Of a stretch of DNA of 64,000 nt, positions 34,291 to 42,803 are shown in pieces. The position numbers were made by a program, and so were the translations under genes. The stretch is from the NCBI GenBank assembly GCA_036744795.1, contig DAIOHK010000003.1, forward strand, positions 1 to 64,000, given 5' to 3'. The notes below the pieces were generated by a model. The model did no database searches. It had not been told where the DNA came from and saw only the letters and a program-made list of their open reading frames with translations. The stretch comes from UBA5486 sp036744795 (lineage in GTDB: Bacteria > Bacillota > UBA4882 > UBA10575). Each line of letters opens with the position of its first letter. The stretch's first letter is position 1.

Positions 34291-36483
34291 ATGGAAGAAG
34301 TAAAAGAAAAATCCATTTATACCGATCCGAGCAAGTCAATTGATGAAAGAGTAAATGATTTACTAAACAGATTAACTTTAGAAGAAAAAATTACTCAGAT
34401 GTTGTTTTACTCTTCGGCAATTAGTCATTTGGGAATACCTGAGTATAATTGGTGGAATGAATGTTTACATGGAGTCGCAAGGGCAGGAGTGGCTACCGTA
34501 TTCCCACAGGCTATTGGGATGGCTGCTTCCTTTGATCAGGATCTACTCTATCAGGTTGCCTCTGTTATTGCTGATGAAGCCAGAGCCAAACATCACGAGT
34601 TTGCCCGACATGAAGACCGAGGTATTTATAAAGGATTGACATTTTGGACCCCAAATATTAATATTTTCCGTGATCCTCGTTGGGGTAGGGGGCAGGAAAC
34701 ATATGGCGAAGATCCTTACTTGACCAGAAAACTTGGGGTGGCTTTTATCCGGGGCTTACAGGGGGATCATCCCCAGTATTTAAAGGTAGCGGCTTGTGCT
34801 AAACATTATGCTGTTCATAGTGGACCGGAAACACTTCGTCATGAGTTTGATGCAGTGGTAAGTAAAAAGGATCTTCGAGAGACCTATCTTCCGGCTTTTC
34901 GTGATGCAGTCAAAGAAGCTAAAGTGGAAGCTGTAATGGGAGCCTATAATCGGGTCAATGGAGAGCCTGCTTGTGCCAGTAAAACCCTTTTGGAAGATAT
35001 CTTAAGAAAAGAATGGGGCTTTGAAGGGCATGTAGTTTCAGATTGTGGTGCGATTCAAGATATCCATGAGAATCATAAACTTACCTCTACTCCTGAGGAG
35101 TCTGCAGCACTAGCTGTTAATAATGGTTGTGATCTGAATTGTGGTTGGGTTTATGAGCATCTAAAAACAGCTGTTAAAGAAGGTTTAATTTCTGAGGAGA
35201 CTATTAACAAGTCTGTAGCAAGGTTAATGAAAACACGTATAAAGTTGGGGATGTTTGATCCCCCGGAAGTGGTTCCATTTGCCAATATACCATACGAAAT
35301 AAATGATTGTGAAGAACACCGGCAGCTTGCTTTAGAGACTGCCAGAAAAACAATGGTATTATTAAAAAACGAGAATTCTATATTACCTTTAAACAAAGAA
35401 TATATTAAAACGATTGCTGTTATTGGTCCGAATGCCGATAATAAAAAGGTGTTATTAGGAAATTACTTTGGAGTACCTTCTCATTATGTTACACCGCTAT
35501 CCGGGATCAGGGAAGCAGTTGGCAAGAATACTAAAGTTATTTATGCTGAAGGGTGCAAGCTTAATAATACTCGTAAAAGTTCCTGGGGAGAACCTCCAAC
35601 CAGCGGATTTGCCGAAGCTTTAGCAGCTGCAGAACGGGCGGATGTAGTAATAATGTGCCTGGGACTTTCTCCTGATTTGGAAGGGGAAGAAGGGGCAGTT
35701 GCCAATTCTGATGGTGGAGGAGACCGTAATTGCCTTAAATTACCAGGGATGCAAGAGGAATTGTTACAAGCTGTTGCTACTACAGGGAAACCAATAATTC
35801 TTGTACTTTTTAATGGCAGTCCTGTGGAAATAAACTGGGCTCAGGATAATTTACCTGCCATTATTGAGGCCTGGTATCCGGGAGAAGAAGGAGGAACAGC
35901 TCTGGCTGAGGTTATTTTTGGTGATTACAATCCAGCTGGAAAGTTACCAGTCACCTTTGTCAAATCGACCGATCAATTACCACCTTTTACAGATTATAAC
36001 ATGAAGGGTAGAACTTATAGGTATATGGAAGAAGATCCCCTATATCCTTTTGGTTATGGATTAAGTTATACAGAGTTTAAATATACTAATTTAGTAATTA
36101 GTGATACAAAATTAAATACTACCGAAGATCAAGATCTTAAAGTTACGGTTGAGGTGGAAAATAGCGGAGAACGGGCAGGGGAAGAAGTTGTCCAATTTTA
36201 TGTTGAAGATGTTGAAGCCAGTGTTTCTATACCTAAGTGGGAATTAAAAGGTTTCAAACGTTTACATCTGTTACCTGGAGAGAAAAAACAGGTAGAATTT
36301 AATCTGCCAATAAGAGAGTTAGCAATCATCAATGAAGAGGGGAACTGTTTGTTGGAACCGGGTAAGTTTGAAATATACATTGGAGGACAACAGCCTGATC
36401 CACGAAGTAGAGAGCTAACAGGTAAGGAGATGCTTGCAACCGAGTTTGAGGTAGTTGGATCTGTTAAGGAACTGGAATATTAA
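34291..36483 (+). CDS. GH3 beta-glycosidase (beta-xylosidase/beta-glucosidase)
   Basis: 730 residues. N-terminal TIM barrel with KHYAVHSGPE and the nucleophile in GHVVSDCGAIQD (Asp251); a C-terminal alpha/beta sandwich; a fibronectin-III-like end. No signal peptide. Its place behind aguA suggests a xylosidase that removes xylose from xylo-oligosaccharides, though GH3 specificity cannot be read from sequence alone. SD AAGGAGG precedes ATG 34291. Confidence 0.92.
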   Translation: MEEVKEKSIYTDPSKSIDERVNDLLNRLTLEEKITQMLFYSSAISHLGIPEYNWWNECLHGVARAGVATVFPQAIGMAASFDQDLLYQVASVIADEARAKHHEFARHEDRGIYKGLTFWTPNINIFRDPRWGRGQETYGEDPYLTRKLGVAFIRGLQGDHPQYLKVAACAKHYAVHSGPETLRHEFDAVVSKKDLRETYLPAFRDAVKEAKVEAVMGAYNRVNGEPACASKTLLEDILRKEWGFEGHVVSDCGAIQDIHENHKLTSTPEESAALAVNNGCDLNCGWVYEHLKTAVKEGLISEETINKSVARLMKTRIKLGMFDPPEVVPFANIPYEINDCEEHRQLALETARKTMVLLKNENSILPLNKEYIKTIAVIGPNADNKKVLLGNYFGVPSHYVTPLSGIREAVGKNTKVIYAEGCKLNNTRKSSWGEPPTSGFAEALAAAERADVVIMCLGLSPDLEGEEGAVANSDGGGDRNCLKLPGMQEELLQAVATTGKPIILVLFNGSPVEINWAQDNLPAIIEAWYPGEEGGTALAEVIFGDYNPAGKLPVTFVKSTDQLPPFTDYNMKGRTYRYMEEDPLYPFGYGLSYTEFKYTNLVISDTKLNTTEDQDLKVTVEVENSGERAGEEVVQFYVEDVEASVSIPKWELKGFKRLHLLPGEKKQVEFNLPIRELAIINEEGNCLLEPGKFEIYIGGQQPDPRSRELTGKEMLATEFEVVGSVKELEY

Positions 36484-36511
36484 ACGACCGGCGACGAGCT
36501 ATGAGATTGAG
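36484..36511 (+). repeat. Repeat family B, 3' fragment
   Basis: CGACCGGCGACGAGCTATGAGATT matches the 3' end of the longer B copies (compare 3755-3770 and 26913-26931). It lies between the GH3 and GH43 genes and does not disrupt either. Confidence 0.35.
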
Positions 36512-36523
36512 AGGACTTTTATT

Positions 36524-37411
36524 ATGAAAAGAAATGAGATTCAAATCCGCGATCCTTTTGTCTTACCAGTAAAAGAGGAAGGTTTATATTACTTGTATGG
36601 AACAACGGATAAAAATTGCTGGTCAGGAAAGGCAGTTGGATTTGATGTTTATACCAGTAAAGACTTAGAAGAGTGGGATGGGCCGGATCCTGCTTTCCGA
36701 CCAGAAAAGGATTTCTGGGCGGAACGGAATTTTTGGGCGCCCGAGGTCTTCTTTTATGGTGAAAAATATTATATGTTTGCCAGTTTCAAAAAGGATGAAG
36801 TCTGTAGGGGTACCCAAATCCTGGTTGCAGATAACCCTAAAGGCCCTTTTCTCCCGAATAGTGAAGGCCCGGTAACGCCGAGGGACTGGGAATGCCTGGA
36901 TGGAACTTTATATATAGATCATAAGGGAGAACCCTGGATTATATTTTGCCATGAATGGGTACAGATTGTTGATGGGGAAATTTGTGCGATGCGTCTTGAT
37001 AAAAACTTAGAAAAGGCTGTAAGTGAACCATATCGACTCTTTAGTGCTTCGGAAGCACCATGGAGTAAACCCCATAAACGGAAATTTGATGGAGTAGAGA
37101 AAGAAGGTTTTGTAACAGACGGTCCTTTTATTTATGAAACAGAGGATAAAGAACTTTTGCTACTTTGGTCAAGTATCGGAGAAGAAGGTTATGCTATTGG
37201 AATGGCAAGAAGCCAAATAGGGAAGGTTTTAGGACCTTGGATTCACGAACAAGAACCAATCTTTAAGAAAGATGGCGGACATGGGATGGTTTTTAAAACT
37301 TTAGCTGGTAAACTGATGTTAACTATTCATTCCCCAAATGATACCCCAAATGAGCGGCCGCTGTTTTTTGAAGTTGTTGAAGTTAATGGTAGTCTAAGAT
37401 TAAAAAATTAG
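36524..37411 (+). CDS. GH43 family glycoside hydrolase
   Basis: 295 residues in a single five-bladed propeller. The catalytic base is in QIRDPFVL (Asp10), with WAPEVFFYGEKYYMF, the pKa modulator in CLDGTLYID, and the general acid in FCHEW. It is probably an arabinofuranosidase or xylosidase on side chains of xylan oligomers. The frame opens at 36455 inside the GH3 gene, but GAGAGGA selects ATG 36524. No signal peptide; last gene of the operon before a strong terminator. Confidence 0.9.
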   Translation: MKRNEIQIRDPFVLPVKEEGLYYLYGTTDKNCWSGKAVGFDVYTSKDLEEWDGPDPAFRPEKDFWAERNFWAPEVFFYGEKYYMFASFKKDEVCRGTQILVADNPKGPFLPNSEGPVTPRDWECLDGTLYIDHKGEPWIIFCHEWVQIVDGEICAMRLDKNLEKAVSEPYRLFSASEAPWSKPHKRKFDGVEKEGFVTDGPFIYETEDKELLLLWSSIGEEGYAIGMARSQIGKVLGPWIHEQEPIFKKDGGHGMVFKTLAGKLMLTIHSPNDTPNERPLFFEVVEVNGSLRLKN

Positions 37412-37439
37412 GTTTGGGAATAAAGGTGAATAGTCAATA

Positions 37440-37470
37440 GAAAAAGGGCCATTGTATGGGCCCTTTTTCG
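37440..37470. terminator. Bidirectional terminator
   Basis: AAAAAGGGCC and GGGCCCTTTTT pair around ATTGTAT. It ends the xylan operon on the plus strand and the alcohol dehydrogenase gene on the minus strand. Confidence 0.85.
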
Positions 37471-37471
37471 T

Positions 37472-38641
37472 TTAGAAGTTAATTGGCAGGCCGTAGAAGG
37501 CAGATTCAAGAATCTTTTTCATCTCTGTAGCAGTGGTTTTTCGCGGGTTACTCGCGGTACAAGGATCAAGAACGGCGTTTTCAGCGACATAATTGACAGT
37601 AGATTTAAATAATTCTTCTGTTACCCCATAATCTTTTATCGTGGCAGGAATATTCAGATTAAAGTTAAGTTCATTAATATTAGTTATTAGGGAATCAACC
37701 AGTTGTTTATTAGTAGAACCGGGAAGATTAAGAGCTCTGGCAATTTGTCCATATTCATGTTGACATATTTTAGCATTATATTTTATCACATAAGGAAGGA
37801 GAATGGCATTACAGCAACCATGTGATATACCGTATTGAGCTCCGATTTTATGTGCCAGGCTGTGAGTTATCCCGAGCAGAGCATTACTGAAGGCCATTCC
37901 AGCGAGGCATTGAGCAAGATGCATCTCTCCTCGGGCCTCTTTATTACCATGATAAGAATCCAGTAAATAATCGAAAACCATAGAAATTGCTTCTATAGCC
38001 AGAGGGTTTGAGAATCGGGAACGGGCAGAGGCAACATAGGCTTCGATAGCATGTGTTAAAGCATCCATTCCGGTATGGGCCACTAATTTTGGAGGCATAG
38101 TTTGAGGAATGCTACTGTCCAAAATAGCTATATCTGGTGTAATTTCAAAATCGGCCAGAGGATACTTAATTTTTGTGGAGTAATCAGTAATAACAGAAAA
38201 AGCTGTAACTTCGGTAGCTGTTCCACTGGTTGAAGGGATGGCAACAAAGATGGCTTTTTTTCTAAGCTTGGGCATAGTAAAGGGGGTTTTGATATCATCA
38301 AAATTCAGCTCCGGATATTCATAGAAAACCCACATGGCTTTAGCAGCGTCGATGGGGGAACCTCCGCCAATGGCGGCAATAACATCGGGCTCAAACTCAA
38401 GCATGGCTTTTGCCCCTTTCATTACAGTCTCAACAGAGGGATCAGGTTCCACACCTTCAAATTTTTTTGTCTCTAAACCAGCTTCATTTAAAATTTTCTC
38501 CAGCTTAGATAAAAAGCCAAATTTTTGCATCGAAGAACCACCAGTTACAATCAGAGCTTTTTTATATCCTTTTAGGTTTCCCAGTTCTTCAAGGGCATTC
38601 CTGCCAAAATAGATATCCCGGGGAAGAGTAAACCGTGCCAT
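37472..38641 (-). CDS. Iron-containing alcohol dehydrogenase
   Basis: 389 residues. NAD-binding GGGSPIDAAK, then the metal ligands in DALTHAIEAY and HSLAHKIGAQYGISHG. Belongs to the Fe-ADH family including butanol and 1,3-propanediol dehydrogenases; substrate not defined. It may regenerate NAD by reducing aldehydes in fermentation. SD AAGGAAAGGA lies a few bases before ATG 38641. Monocistronic. Confidence 0.93.
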   Translation of the reverse strand: MARFTLPRDIYFGRNALEELGNLKGYKKALIVTGGSSMQKFGFLSKLEKILNEAGLETKKFEGVEPDPSVETVMKGAKAMLEFEPDVIAAIGGGSPIDAAKAMWVFYEYPELNFDDIKTPFTMPKLRKKAIFVAIPSTSGTATEVTAFSVITDYSTKIKYPLADFEITPDIAILDSSIPQTMPPKLVAHTGMDALTHAIEAYVASARSRFSNPLAIEAISMVFDYLLDSYHGNKEARGEMHLAQCLAGMAFSNALLGITHSLAHKIGAQYGISHGCCNAILLPYVIKYNAKICQHEYGQIARALNLPGSTNKQLVDSLITNINELNFNLNIPATIKDYGVTEELFKSTVNYVAENAVLDPCTASNPRKTTATEMKKILESAFYGLPINF

Positions 38642-38828
38642 TTAAACATCCTTTCCTTCTGATTTAAGCTGCTATTATTCTTCTGTTTATTGTATCTATT
38701 TATACTTTACTGGAGAAACATTTTGGGTTATAGAGGTTTTAGTAGCAATTAAAATAGTGTTAAATTCGAGTTAAAATCATGGGCGATAAAGGATTTAGCT
38801 ATTATTTAAAAAATATAAAGAATATGGG

Positions 38829-38882
38829 GCGAGTTTCTTAATGAAAGGATGAAAATTCAATTTAAGTTAATTTCTAAGTAGA
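38829..38882 (+). repeat. Repeat family B, short fragment
   Basis: GGGCGAGTTTC, ATGAAAGGATGAAAATTC and TTTCTAAGTAGAG resemble the middle and flank of family B. It overlaps the leader of plsY. No gene is seen in 38642-38894. Confidence 0.35.
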
Positions 38883-38894
38883 GAGGTGATATAA

Positions 38895-39470
38895 GTGTTA
38901 CTTCTTGTAATTAACTCTTATTTATTAGGCTCTATTCCTTTTGCTTATATATCAACTAAATTATTTAAAAATGCTGATATTCGTAAAATTGGTTCAAAAA
39001 ATGTCGGTACTACCAATGTGATGAAAAATATAGGTGTAATTCCCGGGGTAATTACTGCTATTGGTGATGCTTCTAAAGGGATTCTTGCGGTCCTAATAGG
39101 TGATTCCATGATGGCTGGAGGAGGCTTAATTGGTCTTTTGCTTGCGGTAATTGGTCATAATTGGCCAGTGTGGCTGGGCTTTTACGGGGGTGGAGGCCTA
39201 GCTACAATGATTGGAGGTTTATTACTAGTTTCTAAGTGGTGGATTATCCTTATTTTAATCGGAATCTGGGGACTGGCTTTTTTAATTATGAAAAAACACG
39301 ATGAAAGTGCTATTGTAGCATGTTCTTTTTCCCCCTTTGTCTTAGGTTATTTCCACGCCTCTTGGCAGTATTTTTTCTTTGGCCTTTTGGCCGGATTTGT
39401 AGTAGGAATAAAAAGGTTTTTCAGTATTAAAGCCAATGAAAAAGCATTTGCAATAAAAAAGGTTGCTTAG
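38895..39470 (+). CDS. plsY: Glycerol-3-phosphate acyltransferase PlsY
   Basis: 191 residues with about five helices. Conserved blocks of PlsY are LGSIPFAYISTKLF, IRKIGSKNVGTTNV and GHNWPVWLGFYGGGGLAT. It transfers the acyl group of acyl-phosphate to glycerol-3-phosphate, the first step of phospholipid synthesis, in the cytoplasmic membrane. It starts at GTG 38895 after AGAGGTGAT. Confidence 0.95.
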   Translation: MLLLVINSYLLGSIPFAYISTKLFKNADIRKIGSKNVGTTNVMKNIGVIPGVITAIGDASKGILAVLIGDSMMAGGGLIGLLLAVIGHNWPVWLGFYGGGGLATMIGGLLLVSKWWIILILIGIWGLAFLIMKKHDESAIVACSFSPFVLGYFHASWQYFFFGLLAGFVVGIKRFFSIKANEKAFAIKKVA

Positions 39471-39596
39471 AAGGTATTCTCTTATTATTTCCGAATTATA
39501 GATTAGAATTTTGATTGGATATTATTGACACGAAATTTTTTATGAGTAAAGTTAATCTTATATAGTAAGAGTTTTATATTCGTGGCTAAAAAAGAT

Positions 39597-39652
39597 AGTA
39601 AGGCAGGCTTCTGCCTGCGTACATGAACGATGAAAATTTATTTAAGTTATAA
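39597..39652 (+). repeat. Repeat family B, short fragment
   Basis: GGCAGGCTTCTGCCTG (hairpin) followed by CGTACATGAACGATGAAAAT, as in the 5' parts of other B copies. Confidence 0.35.
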
Positions 39653-39670
39653 TTTCCACAAGTTCAGAAG

Positions 39671-40849
39671 TTGTTTCCTTGGATAGAGCCACAAGAAAGG
39701 AGCGCATGCGAACTGCCTAAGCAGATTAAGGTGTTATATGTAGTACGCCCAGTTTCTGGAGGTATAAGGCAACACCTAAATGGGTTATGGCAAAACCTTG
39801 ATCATAGATTAGTAAAGCCTTTTATAGTTTGTCCGGAATCAGAAGCTCGAGTTTTTCACCGGGAAAATCCGGGGCTTTCGATATTTCCTTTAGATATTCG
39901 GGGGAATATTAGCCCTTGGCAAGATTTGAAGGTATCTACAACCCTGCTACGGCTTGCAGAAAGCCTAGGAGTGGAACTTATTCATGCTCACAGTTACAAG
40001 GCGGGTTTACTTACTTTATGTGCTGGTTTAAATAAGCATCGCTCTTACCGTTTATTATGTACTTTTCATAATCCCCTACGACGTTTTACTAATCATTTGC
40101 ATGATGTTATCAGCCGCTTGCTTGCGAGCAGGATTGGATATGTTTCTGATCATCTAATTACAATCTCTAATTCTATTAGGGATGATACAATTAATCTTCT
40201 AAGGGTTCCGGAAAATAAAGTCACTTGTATTTATAATGGGATAGATCCATCTGTTTATCATATTAATTTTGATTCTGGAGAATTAAGAAGAGAATGGGGT
40301 ATTCCCGACGGCGTGCCACTAATTGGCACTATAGCTAGACTGATTCCGCAAAAAGGGATACAATATCTAATTCAAGCTGCGACTATAATAAAGAAGAAGT
40401 TTTCGGATTTTCGAATACTTGTGGTAGGTGATGGTCCATTCCGGCGCGAACTGGAAGAGTTGTCGGTTTCCGCTGGCGTCAGCGGAAAGATTATTTTTAC
40501 CGGGTTTCGTTCGGATATTCCTCGAATATTAGCTGCTATTGAACTATTTGTCTTACCAACCTTGGAAGAAGGGATGTCAGTGGCGATTCTGGAAGCAATG
40601 TGTGCCGGTAAACCGGTGATCGCTAGTAGGATCGGTGGGGTGCCTGAGGTTGTTACCAGGGAGACTGGTATTTTAGTTCATCCGGGAGATTCTGGCGAGC
40701 TGGCAAATGCAATTGATTATTTGCTATCTGATGCCAAAGCAAGAGAAAGAATGGGGAAAGCTGGATGTCAACAGATTGAACAAAATTTTACCCTGCAAAA
40801 GATGGCTAAAGCTCATTATCAATTATATTACCGGTTGGTAACTAGTTAA
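39671..40849 (+). CDS. Glycosyltransferase family 4
   Basis: Up to 392 residues, GT-B fold. N-terminal KVLYVVRPVSGGIRQHL and HAHSYKAGLL; C-terminal IGTIARLIPQKGIQYLI and the donor-binding LPTLEEGMSVAILEAMCAGKP. It probably adds a sugar to a surface polymer or lipid. The start is unclear: TTG 39671 lacks an SD, while AAAGGAG at 39696-39702 points to an out-of-frame ATG (39706) that stops after four codons, or to in-frame CTG 39713. Precedes a secreted-protein gene by 28 bp. Confidence 0.87.
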   Translation: MFPWIEPQERSACELPKQIKVLYVVRPVSGGIRQHLNGLWQNLDHRLVKPFIVCPESEARVFHRENPGLSIFPLDIRGNISPWQDLKVSTTLLRLAESLGVELIHAHSYKAGLLTLCAGLNKHRSYRLLCTFHNPLRRFTNHLHDVISRLLASRIGYVSDHLITISNSIRDDTINLLRVPENKVTCIYNGIDPSVYHINFDSGELRREWGIPDGVPLIGTIARLIPQKGIQYLIQAATIIKKKFSDFRILVVGDGPFRRELEELSVSAGVSGKIIFTGFRSDIPRILAAIELFVLPTLEEGMSVAILEAMCAGKPVIASRIGGVPEVVTRETGILVHPGDSGELANAIDYLLSDAKARERMGKAGCQQIEQNFTLQKMAKAHYQLYYRLVTS

Positions 40850-40877
40850 AGTATAAATAAAAAGAGGAGGAGAAAAA

Positions 40878-41375
40878 ATGAAGAAAAAATCATTATATTC
40901 CGTTATAATTGCTTTTTTTATGATTTTATTGGCATCTTCAGTTTCCTATGGAGTGTGGGAAAACGCTGTCTGGTTAGGTACTGATATTGATCAAACAGCC
41001 AGGAGAATGGGGTATTTTCATGAAGAAAAAGTTTCTACCAAAATAGTATCACAGAATGTGGGTGGGGAGTTTTCTTGTGAGATAGATTTAAGTAGTACCT
41101 TAGCATCTTTTGGCTACTCTTCTGGTGGTTTATATGCAATGTTGGGGGCAAAAGTTAATGGCCGGTTTGATTTCCTCTTTGGTGCTGGGTTTAGTTATAA
41201 GGATCGATACTCCCCATTTCTATTAGCGGGAGGGGTTAAGTGTTTAGTCCCTGCGCAGCAAGTAATTTATGAGATTGAAGGTTTTTATCAGATATTACCG
41301 CCATTGCTGGTCAATTTAAGTTTTGATACATATACCAACTCAATCTTTATCGGACTTGGTTTAGCCTATAATTAA
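40878..41375 (+). CDS. Secreted protein of unknown function, possibly beta-barrel
   Basis: 165 residues. A cleavable signal peptide (LYSVIIAFFMILLASSVSYG) is followed by alternating, aromatic-rich strands ending FIGLGLAYN, with glycine-rich turns (FGAGFSYKDR). The mature part has no helices that span the membrane. The strand pattern suggests a small beta-barrel, which would imply an outer membrane, but a simple secreted beta protein is equally possible. SD GAGGAGGAG is strong. Confidence 0.7.
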   Translation: MKKKSLYSVIIAFFMILLASSVSYGVWENAVWLGTDIDQTARRMGYFHEEKVSTKIVSQNVGGEFSCEIDLSSTLASFGYSSGGLYAMLGAKVNGRFDFLFGAGFSYKDRYSPFLLAGGVKCLVPAQQVIYEIEGFYQILPPLLVNLSFDTYTNSIFIGLGLAYN

Positions 41376-41495
41376 CCAAACAGGGTTTTTATTTACTGAA
41401 ATACAAAAGATTAAGGCCTGACGCCCTTCACAGTTTTATGTTATCATCTTTATAGAAGATGGAAAATTACTCTTATACTGTGGAGGTGAATAAGT

Positions 41496-42230
41496 ATGAA
41501 GGTGAGGGACTTGGTTAAACCAGCTCATCAGCAATGGGCGGCTTTAATCTTATTATTATCTTGGTTTATTCCTTTTGCTGGGGCGGTTGGATTTAGTACC
41601 TTATCAACCAGTCCCATGTTAGGGAAATCTGGAGATGAAGTATCCACCCGAAAACAGGTGGTTAATAAGATAGAGGATCAGAATATTAAAAAAGCAGGTA
41701 CAAAAAAGTCAGGAACAGATTTGGTTTCTAAAAAGGTTAGTCAATCTAATACTTCTTACACTGCAAATAGCAGTAGTAATAATTTTGGAAAGGGTTCAGC
41801 GGAACAGGTTAGCCAAAAAACTGCTACTGAGGATGGTCAGCGGGATGCTTCCCCATCAGTTACTCAAGTGAACCAGAGTAACGTCGATATTGATCTATTG
41901 GCCCGGGTTATTTACGCTGAATCTCGGGGCGAGCCATTAGAAGGACAGGTAGCTGTTGGGGCGGTACTCCTTAACCGTTTATCAAACCAGAATTTCCCTA
42001 ACAATTTATGGAATATTGTATTTAAAAAGGGCGAGTTTTGTACTGTACGGGATGGTCAGGTCTGGTTGCAGCCGGATGCTACTGCCTATCGGGCGGCACG
42101 ATTAGCTAAAGCAGGTTGGGATCCCACATATGGAGCATTATATTTCTACAATCCAGGTAAAACCTCATCCACATGGATCTGGTCCAGGCCGGTAACTACT
42201 CAGATTGGGAGCCATCTTTTTGCCCGTTAA
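41496..42230 (+). CDS. SleB-like cell-wall hydrolase
   Basis: 244 residues. A membrane/signal segment (WAALILLLSWFIPFAGAV), a ~75-residue Ser/Thr/Lys/Asn-rich linker, then a Hydrolase_2 (SleB) domain: DLLARVIYAESRGEPLEGQ with the catalytic Glu, GAVLLNRL, and FYNPGKTSS near the end. SleB relatives are lytic enzymes of the spore cortex or cell wall. The absence of an N-terminal peptidoglycan-binding repeat makes it shorter than germination SleB. SD GGAGGTGA precedes ATG 41496. Confidence 0.88.
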   Translation: MKVRDLVKPAHQQWAALILLLSWFIPFAGAVGFSTLSTSPMLGKSGDEVSTRKQVVNKIEDQNIKKAGTKKSGTDLVSKKVSQSNTSYTANSSSNNFGKGSAEQVSQKTATEDGQRDASPSVTQVNQSNVDIDLLARVIYAESRGEPLEGQVAVGAVLLNRLSNQNFPNNLWNIVFKKGEFCTVRDGQVWLQPDATAYRAARLAKAGWDPTYGALYFYNPGKTSSTWIWSRPVTTQIGSHLFAR

Positions 42231-42407
42231 AAATATGGTTGGCAACCTTTGAAGAGGCCCCCTTCTTTTATTAAGTTTTCGATTGTCAAATATTTTAGGG
42301 GTGCTCCGGTTTAAGGTGTGATTAAAAAGAATGATGATGGTACTTAGAGTTTGATTATGACCATCATTGCTACAACTTTTTAAAATAGGGTGGACGGCAA
42401 AATTCCA

Positions 42408-42436
42408 TTGACGACCTATTAGGTTTATGATAATAT
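42408..42436 (+). promoter_or_regulatory. Promoter of tRNA-Leu
   Basis: TTGACG (42408-42413) and TAATAT (42431-42436) with a 17-bp spacer, 18 bp upstream of the tRNA. Between the SleB gene and this promoter only an ATGATGGT/ACCATCAT hairpin near 42332-42369 is seen. Confidence 0.8.
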
Positions 42437-42453
42437 ATTAAAGTAAAGTTTTG

Positions 42454-42535
42454 GCGAGAGTGGCGGAATGGCAGACGCGCTAGACTTAGGATCTAGTGGG
42501 TAACCGTAGGGGTTCAAGTCCCCTCTCTCGCACCA
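42454..42535 (+). tRNA. tRNA-Leu (anticodon TAG)
   Basis: 82 nt including encoded CCA. Acceptor GCGAGAG pairs with CTCTCGC; anticodon stem CTAGA/TCTAG encloses CTTAGGA, anticodon TAG; a variable arm (TGGGTAACCGTA) and the T loop GGTTCAAGTCC follow, as expected for a class II leucine tRNA. Confidence 0.96.
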
Positions 42536-42544
42536 TTATTTTAT

Positions 42545-42567
42545 AGCGGCGATTTTGCCGTTTTTCT
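42545..42567 (+). terminator. Terminator of tRNA-Leu
   Basis: CGGC/GCCG stem with loop GATTTT, then TTTTTCT. Confidence 0.75.
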
Positions 42568-42636
42568 ATTTAATTTACTTGACACTAAATTACTTCAAGG
42601 GTAAAATTAGTAAGGCTTTTTTATATTATGTTTAAA

Positions 42637-42667
42637 GAGCCGATAAAACCTAAGGTTTTATCGGCTC
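42637..42667. other. Perfect 14-bp hairpin without a T run
   Basis: GAGCCGATAAAACC and GGTTTTATCGGCTC pair perfectly around TAA. It is not followed by T residues on either strand (CCTC on plus, TTTAAAC on minus). It may be a weak minus-strand terminator or a structured element ahead of tig. Confidence 0.6.
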
Positions 42668-42689
42668 CTCATTGCTTAAGGTTTTTACA

Positions 42690-42747
42690 TAAGGGAATTG
42701 CATAAAATTATGGTAAAATCATAAATCATTAATTATGTAATTCTTAA
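42690..42747. repeat. MITE-like element, family C, copy 3
   Basis: 58 bp, the shortest copy: ends TAAGGGAATTGCATAA and TTATGTAATTCTTAA. Its middle, TATGGTAAAATC, contains an extended -10-like TGGTAAAAT that might drive tig. It ends 57 bp before the tig start. Confidence 0.6.
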
Positions 42748-42803
42748 ACATAGCAAAGATCAGTTTACAGTATCATATATTGAATGTAAGGAGGAGCATA
42801 TAT

